Source: an uncultured Collinsella sp.
GTDB lineage: Bacteria; Actinomycetota; Coriobacteriia; Coriobacteriales; Coriobacteriaceae
Length of the DNA stretch: 14,887 bases
NCBI GenBank assembly: GCA_902468695.1
Contig: CABQZS010000138.1
Location: forward strand, 1-14,887
Direction: 5' to 3'
Shown here: positions 1 through 5,861 of the stretch, in pieces
How positions within the stretch are numbered: position 1 is the first letter of the stretch
Layout of the letters: every line of letters starts with the position of its first letter
Translations under genes and position numbers: made by a program
The notes under the pieces: generated by a model
Seen by the model: the letters and a program-made list of their open reading frames with translations, nothing else
Told to the model about the DNA's origin: nothing
Database searches by the model: none

Positions 1-764
1 GCGGTGTAGCGGCGCGGCAGGGTGTCGGCGTCGAGGACCTCGCCGGCGTGCAGGTTGGTGAGCACGACCTCGGCGGTGGGGATCAGGAAGTTGTCGCCCG
101 AGACGTGGTAGGCGTCGTCCTCGAACTTGGGCAGCTGACCCGTGCCAAACATGGTCTGACGCTTGACGACGATGGGCGGCCACCACTCCTTAAAACCACG
201 GCTGGTGTGCGTATCGAGGAAGAAGTTGATGAGGGCGCGCTCAAGACGGGCGCCGGCGCCACCGAGAACGGTAAAGCGGCTGCCGGAGAGCTTGTTGCCA
301 CGCTCGAAGTCAAGAATGTCGAGGTCGGTGCCCAGATCCCAGTGCGGCTTAAAGTCGAAGTCGAACTCGCGCGGGGTGCCCCAGCGGCGACGCTCGATGT
401 TCTCGTCCTCGTCCTTACCGTACGGGGTGGCATCGCACGGAATGTTGGGCAGGTGAGCCATGAAGTCGTACTGCTCCTGCTCGAGAGCGGTGCGGCGCTC
501 GGCCAGACCGTCAATCTTCTCGTTGACGGCGCGCACGGCCTCCTTGGCGGCCTCGGCCTCGTCCTTCTTGCCCTCCTTCATCAGGGCGCCAATCTTCTTG
601 GACTCGGCATTGCGCGTAGCCTGGAGCTCCTCGACCTCGGTGATGACGGCACGGCGCTCGTCGTCGAGCTCAAAGAACTTCTCGCGATCCCAAGACGTCT
701 GGCGGTTAGCCATGGCGACATCGATGGCATCGGGGTTCTCGCGAACAAACTTGATATCAAGCAT
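1..764 (-). CDS. serS: Seryl-tRNA synthetase, N-terminal part (cut by window edge)
   Basis: Charges tRNA-Ser with serine in the cytoplasm (class II synthetase). The ATG at 764 begins MLDIKFVRENPDAI, the typical SerRS start, and has GGAGG a few bases upstream. About 254 codons lie in the window. Residues ~25-105 are the charged helical hairpin (long antiparallel coiled coil) that grips the long variable arm of tRNA-Ser, followed by the start of the catalytic fold with a motif-1 region (GARLERALINFFLD, then WWPPIVV). The reading frame leaves the window at LPRRYT, just before where motif 2 is expected, so the ATP-binding motifs 2 and 3 are not visible. The gene diverges from the small membrane gene at 876. 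The ~110-bp gap is too short for a T-box leader. Identity is very secure. Confidence 0.96.
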   Translation of the reverse strand, partial: MLDIKFVRENPDAIDVAMANRQTSWDREKFFELDDERRAVITEVEELQATRNAESKKIGALMKEGKKDEAEAAKEAVRAVNEKIDGLAERRTALEQEQYDFMAHLPNIPCDATPYGKDEDENIERRRWGTPREFDFDFKPHWDLGTDLDILDFERGNKLSGSRFTVLGGAGARLERALINFFLDTHTSRGFKEWWPPIVVKRQTMFGTGQLPKFEDDAYHVSGDNFLIPTAEVVLTNLHAGEVLDADTLPRRYT

Positions 765-804
765 TAGATCCTCCGGCGATATACATTCCATTTAGGTTGC
801 AATC

Positions 805-851
805 TTGTACATGTATGGGCAAGTATATACTTATGAGCGTTTACGACCCAA
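805..851. promoter_or_regulatory. Divergent promoter region with a palindromic -10 element
   Basis: The 12-bp perfect palindrome AAGTATATACTT (821-832) gives a TATACT -10 hexamer on both strands. For serS (minus), TATACT at 827-822 is 18 bp from TTGGGT at 851-846. For the small plus-strand gene, TATACT at 826-831 is 15 bp from TTGTAC at 805-810. Both -35 matches are weak, so the -10 assignment rests mainly on the palindrome and its central place between divergent genes. The remainder of 765-875 holds only the two ribosome-binding sites. Confidence 0.35.
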
Positions 852-875
852 CTCAACTACGCAAGAAGGCACCCA

Positions 876-1049
876 ATGGACGCAGTTTTTTCCTTTTTGT
901 TTGGCACCCGCACCGGTTTTGCCATCCTTTTCGCCGGCGGCATCCTGTTATTTGCGATTCTTGCCTTTGTAATGGAGAAGCGTACCCATAAGATGTACGT
1001 CGACCGCGGACCCAAGTCCGAGGATGAGGAAGACAGCTTCTGGGACTAA
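876..1049 (+). CDS. Small single-span membrane protein, function unknown
   Basis: A 57-residue protein starting MDAVFSFLFGTRTG, with AAGAAGG at 863-869 as ribosome-binding site and TAA at 1047-1049. Residues ~13-33 form one hydrophobic span (FAILFAGGILLFAILAFVM). It is followed by a basic patch (EKRTHK) and a very acidic tail ending DEEDSFWD. By the positive-inside rule the charged tail should be cytoplasmic. I do not recognise a characterised family. The short length, good start signal, clean hydrophobic profile and downstream terminator argue that it is a real gene. It is the only plus-strand gene in the window and diverges from serS. No function can be read from the sequence. Confidence 0.75.
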   Translation: MDAVFSFLFGTRTGFAILFAGGILLFAILAFVMEKRTHKMYVDRGPKSEDEEDSFWD

Positions 1050-1086
1050 CCTGCCAAAAAGGGCCAGGTTTATTTTGGTCGGTTTT
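1048..1086 (+). terminator. Terminator-like repeat, copy A, starting in the stop codon
   Basis: AACCTGCCAAAA (1048-1059) can pair with TTTTGGTCGGTT (1073-1084) with two mismatches, followed by TT. It begins with the last two bases of the TAA of the small membrane gene. The same element occurs in inverted orientation at 1167-1208, placed the same way relative to proC. The interior AGGG-CAGGTTTATTTTGG is shared between the two copies. Confidence 0.45.
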
Positions 1087-1100
1087 ATCTGGGCAAACGC

Positions 1101-1143
1101 AAGCGCCCCGCAACTGGAATTGAGCCAGTTGCGGGGCGCTTTT
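1101..1143. terminator. Strong hairpin terminator between convergent genes
   Basis: A perfect 17-bp stem, AAGCGCCCCGCAACTGG (1101-1117) with its complement at 1125-1141, around a 7-base loop. It runs into TTTT on the plus strand (1140-1143), and into a weaker T-containing tract on the minus strand. It lies between the convergent small membrane gene and proC and probably stops transcription from at least the plus side. Confidence 0.8.
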
Positions 1144-1166
1144 CGCACATACGACAAAACCGCAGG

Positions 1167-1208
1167 AAAAACCTGCCAAAATAAACCTGTCCCTAAATGG
1201 CAGGTTTT
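1167..1208 (-). terminator. Terminator-like repeat, copy B, downstream of proC
   Basis: On the minus strand AAAACCTGCCA (1208-1198) pairs perfectly over 11 bp with TGGCAGGTTTT (1178-1168), around a 19-base spacer, and is followed by a T run (to 1167). The left side of the stem overlaps the proC TAA stop (1209-1207). It is an inverted relative of copy A at 1048-1086. It behaves as the proC terminator. Confidence 0.65.
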
Positions 1209-1977
1209 ACTGGAGAGTTGCGTCGATTGCCTTGACCAGGGCACTGCGCATGCCGGCATCCTCGAGCGCGATGACGCCCTTGATGGTGGCGCCACCGGGC
1301 GAGCATACGGCATCCTTCATCGCCGCAGGATGCTGACCAGTTGCAAGCTGCAGCTTTGCCGTACCTAGCACCATCTGGCTCACAATGCGATAGGCATCGG
1401 CACGCGGGATACCGTGCTTGACCGCTGCATCGCCCAGGGCCTCGATTGCCATGGCGACAAATGCCGGAGCGCAACCACCCACCGTGCCGCCCACAAACAG
1501 CAGGCTCGTATCGAGCTCGACTACCGCACCGAGCTTGCCAAGCAGATCAAGCACCACTGCGCTCTGCTCATCACTAAGCGTGGAAGCCTTCTCGCAAGCG
1601 ATGACGCCCTCGCCCACCGAAACCGGTGTGTTGGGCACCGTCGAGATGTGCGCAACGCCCGGCAGGACCTGCTCCCACTTGGCACTGTCCCAGGTCCAGG
1701 CAACCGACAGAACGACCTTTTTGGCAAGAGCATCCTTGAGTGGGGCGAATATCTTCTCGATCATGTACGGTTTGACCGCAGCGACCACGATATCGGATGC
1801 GGCGACAACCTCGGCGGCATCGTGGCAGGCGACCATGCCGCGCGCCTTGCAGCGCTCAACCAGTGCGTCGTAGCGACCCGCGCAGGCGCACATGTCGCTC
1901 GCAGCTACACCGGCAGCGATCCAGCCATCGGCCATAGCGCTCGCCATATTGCCAAAACCGACAAATCCAATCTTCAT
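1207..1977 (-). CDS. proC: Pyrroline-5-carboxylate reductase (divergent)
   Basis: Reduces 1-pyrroline-5-carboxylate to proline with NAD(P)H, the last step of proline synthesis; cytoplasmic. The 256-residue protein opens with a Rossmann dinucleotide-binding site (GFVGFGNMASAM, residues 4-15). It has the PNTP motif (~115) and the C-terminal signature SPGGATIKGV (~225-235), and its length is close to the ~270 typical of the family. Several usually conserved spots differ: the AAG stretch before PNTP reads AWTWD, and the SGSGPAY segment reads VGGCAPAF. It may therefore be a divergent ProC or a paralogue with altered substrate use. The ATG at 1977 has GAGAGGA upstream. It follows rlmH by 73 bp with no convincing terminator, so it is probably the last gene of the SPFH-rlmH-proC operon. 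Confidence 0.88.
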   Translation of the reverse strand: MKIGFVGFGNMASAMADGWIAAGVAASDMCACAGRYDALVERCKARGMVACHDAAEVVAASDIVVAAVKPYMIEKIFAPLKDALAKKVVLSVAWTWDSAKWEQVLPGVAHISTVPNTPVSVGEGVIACEKASTLSDEQSAVVLDLLGKLGAVVELDTSLLFVGGTVGGCAPAFVAMAIEALGDAAVKHGIPRADAYRIVSQMVLGTAKLQLATGQHPAAMKDAVCSPGGATIKGVIALEDAGMRSALVKAIDATLQ

Positions 1978-2050
1978 ATCTCATAGTCCTCTCAGACACG
2001 CTCTTCAAAACGAAGGCTATTGTCCCACGGCATTGTTTCGTATTGCCGAC

Positions 2051-2521
2051 CTATTTGTGATACGGCTCGCCTCGGCTGATCTTGCAGGCGCGATAGATTT
2101 GCTCCAGCAGCACCACGCGCGCCAAGTTATGCGGCAAGGTAATACGTCCAAAGCTGAGCATCTCGTCGGCTCGTGCGCGCACGTCATCGCTCACGCCGTC
2201 CGATCCGCCAATCACAAAGGCGATGTCGCTGCTGCCTCGCAGCATAAGATCATCGAGCCGCGCCGAAAACTCCTCACTCGAGCGCTCTTTGCCCTCAATG
2301 GCCAGCAGGATCACATGCGCTCGAGGCGGCAGGGCTGCAAGTATCGCCGCCCCCTCCTTGTCGCGCGCGGCATCCACGCCGCCCGCCTTAGCCGGGTCGA
2401 TATCGGCCACCTCGCGGATATCCACCTTGGCATAGGCACCTAGGCGCTTGGTGTACTCGGCGCACGCGTCCTTCCAAAAGCGCTCCTTGAGCTTACCGAC
2501 GCAAACGACGGTGTATTTCAC
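2051..2521 (-). CDS. rlmH: 23S rRNA pseudouridine-1915 N3-methyltransferase RlmH
   Basis: A SPOUT-class methyltransferase that methylates pseudouridine 1915 in helix 69 of 23S rRNA, using S-adenosylmethionine. The 156-residue length matches the family (~155-159). Visible hallmarks are the N-terminal KYTVVCVGKLKE, the cofactor-loop segment FVIGGSDGVSDDV, and the C-terminal knot HNLARVVLLEQIYRA ending ISRGEPYHK, the family's diagnostic tail. The start is GTG at 2521. Its ribosome-binding site AAGGAG is formed by the last two sense codons of the upstream SPFH gene, whose stop lies only 6 bp away, so translation is probably coupled. Identity is secure. Confidence 0.97.
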   Translation of the reverse strand: MKYTVVCVGKLKERFWKDACAEYTKRLGAYAKVDIREVADIDPAKAGGVDAARDKEGAAILAALPPRAHVILLAIEGKERSSEEFSARLDDLMLRGSSDIAFVIGGSDGVSDDVRARADEMLSFGRITLPHNLARVVLLEQIYRACKISRGEPYHK

Positions 2522-2527
2522 GCGTGT

Positions 2528-3466
2528 CTACTCCTTCGAATCGTTTTGAACTTTGCTGGCTGTCAGCATCTGCTCGAACATCGAGGCCGACTGCGAGAAA
2601 TCGCTCGGCAGCACGACCGTCGAGGTTTTACCCGTACGAGCGAACTCCGTCATCATCTCGGACCACTGCGTAAACATGAACAGTTGGTTGGCCTCGTCAT
2701 TGCCGACACCCGTCTCCTGGATGATCTCGAGCGAATCTTTGATACCCAGCGCGATGGCCTTGCGCTGGTTGGCGATGCCCTCGCCCGCCTTTTCCATAGC
2801 CTCAGCCTCGGCGGTCGCCTCGGTGACGCGCTTGATGCGGTCTGCCTCAGCGAGCTCCTGTGCCGCAGCGCGCTTGCGCTGGGCGGCGTTGATGTCGTTC
2901 ATGGAGTTCTCAACCTCGGTCGGCAGTGCGATTTTGGTGATGAGCGTCGACACGAGGGTGAAGCCGTAGGCGGCCATCTGCTCGGAAACGGTAGCGTTGA
3001 CATCCTTGGCGATGTCGTCCTTCTTGGCAAAGACCTCATCGAGTGTGTAGACGGGAATCGAAGAGCGCAGGGCGTCGGTGATGAAGTCACGCATCTGGTC
3101 GACGGGCTCCTGCAGCATATAGTAGCTCTTGTAGATGCCCGAATCTGCCGGGCCGGCGCCCATGTCATAGCTCACGTGATACTGAGCAGAGACCTCAAGG
3201 CCGATGGTCACGTTGTCCTGGGTCTTAACGTCGATGCCAAAACCGTTTTTCATGGTGCGCTGACTCACCGTGGCGGCCTTGCGGTCGATCATGGGCACCT
3301 TCATGTGGAAGCCCGCGTTGACGATGCGATTGAATTTGCCTAAGCGTTCGATGATTACAGCATGTTGCTGCTCGACGACATAGCAGGCGTTGGGAAGCAG
3401 CAGCAACAGGATGATGATGGGAATCAAAAGGCTGGTAAGGGCGGCGATGATACCGGACAACAGCAT
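2528..3466 (-). CDS. SPFH/band-7 (stomatin/HflC-like) membrane protein
   Basis: A 312-residue membrane-anchored scaffold of the stomatin/prohibitin/flotillin/HflC superfamily. These proteins form large oligomeric rings that organise membrane domains or control proteases. Residues ~8-24 are one hydrophobic anchor. The band-7 domain follows (VEQQHAVIIERLGKFNRI onward), then a long Ala/Glu/Lys/Arg-rich helix (~200-250, AAQRKRAAAQELAEADRIKR) expected to be coiled coil, and a polar tail. I chose the ATG at 3466 because GAGGAG lies 7 bases upstream; an in-frame GTG at 3487 would add seven residues but has no good site. No NfeD-like partner or HflK is present. It shares an operon with rlmH and proC. 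Exact role unknown. Confidence 0.9.
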   Translation of the reverse strand: MLLSGIIAALTSLLIPIIILLLLLPNACYVVEQQHAVIIERLGKFNRIVNAGFHMKVPMIDRKAATVSQRTMKNGFGIDVKTQDNVTIGLEVSAQYHVSYDMGAGPADSGIYKSYYMLQEPVDQMRDFITDALRSSIPVYTLDEVFAKKDDIAKDVNATVSEQMAAYGFTLVSTLITKIALPTEVENSMNDINAAQRKRAAAQELAEADRIKRVTEATAEAEAMEKAGEGIANQRKAIALGIKDSLEIIQETGVGNDEANQLFMFTQWSEMMTEFARTGKTSTVVLPSDFSQSASMFEQMLTASKVQNDSKE

Positions 3467-3540
3467 GGTCTCTCCTCTGATAGGCACACGTTGGCATTAG
3501 GATACCCGCACGAAGCAGCTGTGTGACACCAACAAGAGGA

Positions 3541-3765
3541 CCCATGGTCAAAAAAGGCCAAATATGAGTACTGTTACCAGTTTAGTAACAGCGTATTTGG
3601 GTCAAAATCGCCTCGTTGAACCCGAGGTCTATCGAAATTACTTCATTTTGTCTCAAGGTTGAGCCAAATTAGCGTACATCTGTTGCGCAAAATGAGCAAA
3701 AATGGCTTCATGAAATGTCTCTATTTTCATGTCAGTACTCATATTTGCCACTTTTTGACCACAGG
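3541..3765. repeat. MITE-like element with 33-bp imperfect terminal inverted repeats
   Basis: The left arm (3541-3573) and the right arm (3733-3765) are inverted copies matching at about 28 of 33 positions, including an exact 14-base core AAATATGAGTACTG and TGGTCAAAAA. GGAC flanks or overlaps both outer ends (3538-3541 and 3765-3768), a possible 4-bp target duplication. Inside are a 7-7-7 hairpin CTGTTAC/GTAACAG (3571-3591) closed further out by CCAAATA (3558-3564)/TATTTGG (3594-3600), a CCTCG/CGAGG hairpin (3611-3627) and a CATGAAA/TTTCATG hairpin (3709-3731). No credible gene is inside. The arms carry TTGACC hexamers pointing outward. This fills most of the gene-free stretch 3467-3853. Confidence 0.65.
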
Positions 3766-3817
3766 GACATCTACCGCGCGAAATCGATATGTCAAATCTG
3801 CCAAAACGGCCCATAAC

Positions 3818-3842
3818 AAAAAAGCTCCCATTGCTGGGAGCT
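3818..3842 (-). terminator. Terminator of tRNA-Leu
   Basis: On the minus strand AGCTCCCA and TGGGAGCT form an 8-bp perfect stem with a 4-base loop, followed directly by a run of six T. It sits 12 bp beyond the encoded CCA of the tRNA and is a textbook intrinsic terminator. Confidence 0.88.
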
Positions 3843-3853
3843 CTTTCAATCAA

Positions 3854-3940
3854 TGGTGCGGGCGAAAGGACTTGAACCTTCATGGGGTTGCCCCCATACG
3901 GACCTGAACCGTACGCGTCTGCCAATTCCGCCACGCCCGC
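3854..3940 (-). tRNA. tRNA-Leu (anticodon CAG), CCA encoded
   Basis: An 87-base gene with CCA. The acceptor GCGGGCG pairs with CGCCCGC, discriminator A. The anticodon stem TACGG/CCGTA encloses the loop TTCAGGT, giving anticodon CAG, which reads CUG. A long variable arm (TGGGGGCAACCCCAT region) marks it as a class II tRNA, and the T arm GAAGG-TTCAAGT-CCTTT is present. 3'-CCA is encoded at 3856-3854. Confidence 0.97.
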
Positions 3941-3951
3941 GTGCAGGAATT

Positions 3952-3980
3952 AGAATAACGGAGCGCCATCGCGAACGCAA
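3952..3980 (-). promoter_or_regulatory. Probable promoter of tRNA-Leu
   Basis: On the minus strand TTGCGT (3980-3975) and TATTCT (3957-3952) are separated by exactly 17 bp, with the tRNA 5' end 11 bp beyond the -10. It lies in the 43-bp gap between the tatD stop and the tRNA. Hexamer matches are moderate (3/6 and 4/6). Confidence 0.5.
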
Positions 3981-3983
3981 GAA

Positions 3984-4901
3984 CTATTTTTGAAAAAGTT
4001 TGCAGGCATTTTCCCAAGCTGCTCGCGCGATTGCCTCAGCATCCTCGCCGGTACGATCGACACGGTCGTTGACCAGCGTGTTTGCCGTAATGGAGATCAT
4101 TGCGGGCTCGCATTCAAGACCGCGGATGGGCTCCGGAGCCATATACGGGCAATCCGTCTCGAACAAAATTCGATCGAGTGGGGTTGCCGCAAATGCCTCG
4201 CGCACGTCGTCGTTGCGCTTAAAGGTAGCCGCACCACCATAGGCGATATAGCAGCCCAGCTCCACAAAGCGCTCCATCGTGGCGCGGTCCTCGCCAAAGC
4301 AGTGCAGCACACAACCGGCCTGGGGCGCGCCCACCTCACGAAGCACGTTGTACGCATCAACGTGCGAGGTGCGCTCCCCATCCGAGTCCTCGTGCCGCAG
4401 GTGTAGCTCCACCGGCACATTGCGGCGCACGGCAACTTCGAGCTGGCGTGCCATGCAGTCAATCTGCACGCTATGGGGCGCCGGCGCGATGTCGTCATCG
4501 TAATCCATGTGGTAGTCCAGACCGATCTCGCCGATACCGGCGCACAAAGGGTCATCGAGCGAGGCAACGACCTGCGCGTGGATGTCGTCGGTATAATCCG
4601 GCGCGCCATAGGGGTGAACGCCGGCAAGATACTTGATCTGCGGGATATCCTGCATCGGCAGAATTTCGCGCACCAGCCAGTCGCTATAGTCCGTCACGTT
4701 GCGCTTGTCGGCGATGGGGTCGAACATCGTCACCAGCAGGTCGACGCCCGCGGCTTTGGCGCGCACGAGCGTCTCGGGCACTTCTTTGCCCCAGAACGAA
4801 AGCAGATGCGCATGCGTGTCGGCAAGCGGTGCCAAGGGCACGGGACAAGCAACCGTCTTCTTTTTCTTAGTAAACGTCACGCGCTCGGCATCAGGCATCA
4901 T
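3984..4901 (-). CDS. tatD: TatD-family metal-dependent hydrolase
   Basis: A 305-residue TIM-barrel amidohydrolase of the TatD type; family members are metal-dependent DNases. Expected metal ligands are visible: HAH at residues 30-32, Glu125 in GEIGLDYH, His167 in VELHLRHED, His200 in LHCFGED, and Asp250 in ETDCPYMAPEP, the most diagnostic family motif. An extra Lys-rich stretch (TKKKKT) precedes the barrel, so the protein is longer than the usual ~260. The gene overlaps the end of rsmA by 11 bp. The ribosome-binding GGAG lies in the rsmA reading frame 7 bases before the first of two tandem ATGs (4901, 4898). The rsmA-tatD linkage indicates co-expression. Whether it acts on DNA or another substrate is not decided by the sequence. 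Confidence 0.92.
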   Translation of the reverse strand: MMPDAERVTFTKKKKTVACPVPLAPLADTHAHLLSFWGKEVPETLVRAKAAGVDLLVTMFDPIADKRNVTDYSDWLVREILPMQDIPQIKYLAGVHPYGAPDYTDDIHAQVVASLDDPLCAGIGEIGLDYHMDYDDDIAPAPHSVQIDCMARQLEVAVRRNVPVELHLRHEDSDGERTSHVDAYNVLREVGAPQAGCVLHCFGEDRATMERFVELGCYIAYGGAATFKRNDDVREAFAATPLDRILFETDCPYMAPEPIRGLECEPAMISITANTLVNDRVDRTGEDAEAIARAAWENACKLFQK

Positions 4902-5751
4902 GGATTAGCTCCTGGGCCAGACGGATAAAGTCGGCAACGTCAAGCGTCTCGGCGCGCGTGGTGGGCGCGATATCGCAAGCCACAAAGGCGGCATCGAGCA
5001 CGTCCTTGGCAAAACCGTTGGCGCTCATGGAATTGCGGATGGTCTTGCGACGCTGAGCAAATGCAGCGTCGATCACGCGGGCCACAAACTCGCGATCGAG
5101 TCCCTCGGGCACCACGCCGTCAACACGGTCGATACGCACGACGGCCGAGTCCACATGCGGCGCCGGCATAAAGCAGCGCGGCGGCACCTCAAAACGACCC
5201 GTAACCTGCGCATATAGGCCGAGCTTTGCCGTATAGCCGCCATAGGTCTTGTTACCCGGCACTGCGGCAATGCGATCGGCAACCTCCTTTTGAACCATGA
5301 CGACGGCGCGCTTGAGCGCGGGCATCGTCTGGAAGAACTGCAGGATGATCGTCGCCGCCACGTTATAGGGCAGGTTCGCAACAAATACCGTCGGCTCACC
5401 GCCCGCAGCCTGTTCAATCTGTTCCGGCGTCACCTTGAGCGCGTCGCCCATGATAAAGCGGAAGTTGGCGTAGTCGGCGGCGTGGGCATCGAGCACCGGC
5501 TCGAGCTCGGGATCGGCCTCGATCGACGTGACGCATGCCGCCTCCTGCAGCAACGCAAGTGTCAACGTACCGCAACCCGGACCCACCTCGAGTACGCGCT
5601 CGTCACCTGCAAGCTCGGCAAGCTCGCAGATACGCTCGATCACATGATTGTCGATTAGAAAGTTCTGGCCCAGGCGATGCTTAGTCGCAAGGCCAAACTC
5701 CTCTAGCAGCTCCCTGGTGGCCGTGGGGTTTGCCAAAGGCGAAGTTGTCAT
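4891..5751 (-). CDS. rsmA: 16S rRNA A1518/A1519 dimethyltransferase RsmA (KsgA)
   Basis: Adds two methyl groups to each of two adjacent adenines in the 3'-terminal helix of 16S rRNA, a late check in 30S assembly. The 286-residue protein carries KHRLGQNFL near residue 25, the S-adenosylmethionine loop VLEVGPGCGTLT (~53-64), an acidic SIEAD strand, and the catalytic NLPYNV (~125). It also has the C-terminal helical domain with RRKTIRNS. The ATG at 5751 has a near-perfect AAGGAGG site. It lies 110 bp downstream of metG, beyond a terminator. I see no clear promoter in that gap, so it may depend on partial read-through or on a promoter within the end of metG. Identity is secure. Confidence 0.97.
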   Translation of the reverse strand: MTTSPLANPTATRELLEEFGLATKHRLGQNFLIDNHVIERICELAELAGDERVLEVGPGCGTLTLALLQEAACVTSIEADPELEPVLDAHAADYANFRFIMGDALKVTPEQIEQAAGGEPTVFVANLPYNVAATIILQFFQTMPALKRAVVMVQKEVADRIAAVPGNKTYGGYTAKLGLYAQVTGRFEVPPRCFMPAPHVDSAVVRIDRVDGVVPEGLDREFVARVIDAAFAQRRKTIRNSMSANGFAKDVLDAAFVACDIAPTTRAETLDVADFIRLAQELIHDA

Positions 5752-5783
5752 GGTTGCCTCCTTAGCATGATGGCGGCGTCTTG

Positions 5784-5819
5784 AAACAAAAGGGCATGGA
5801 CCGTGGCGGCCATGCCCTT
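5784..5819 (-). terminator. Terminator downstream of metG
   Basis: On the minus strand AAGGGCATGG (5819-5810) pairs perfectly over 10 bp with CCATGCCCTT (5799-5790) around a 10-base loop, followed by TTTTGTTT. It separates metG from rsmA. The T tract is interrupted by G, so some read-through is plausible. Confidence 0.8.
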
Positions 5820-5861
5820 ACAGCTAAACAGCAAATTGCCGATATGGCGCTCGCGCGGTCT

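Noticed and set aside
48..767. Plus-strand open frame of 239 codons
   Set aside because: It is the mirror of the serS 5' part, which is clearly the true gene.
765..875. T-box leader for serS
   Set aside because: The gap is only 111 bp, shared with a divergent gene, and shows no terminator hairpin or T-box core.
3653..3934. Minus-strand open frame of 93 codons
   Set aside because: It runs through tRNA-Leu, its terminator and the MITE-like repeat, so it is not a plausible gene.
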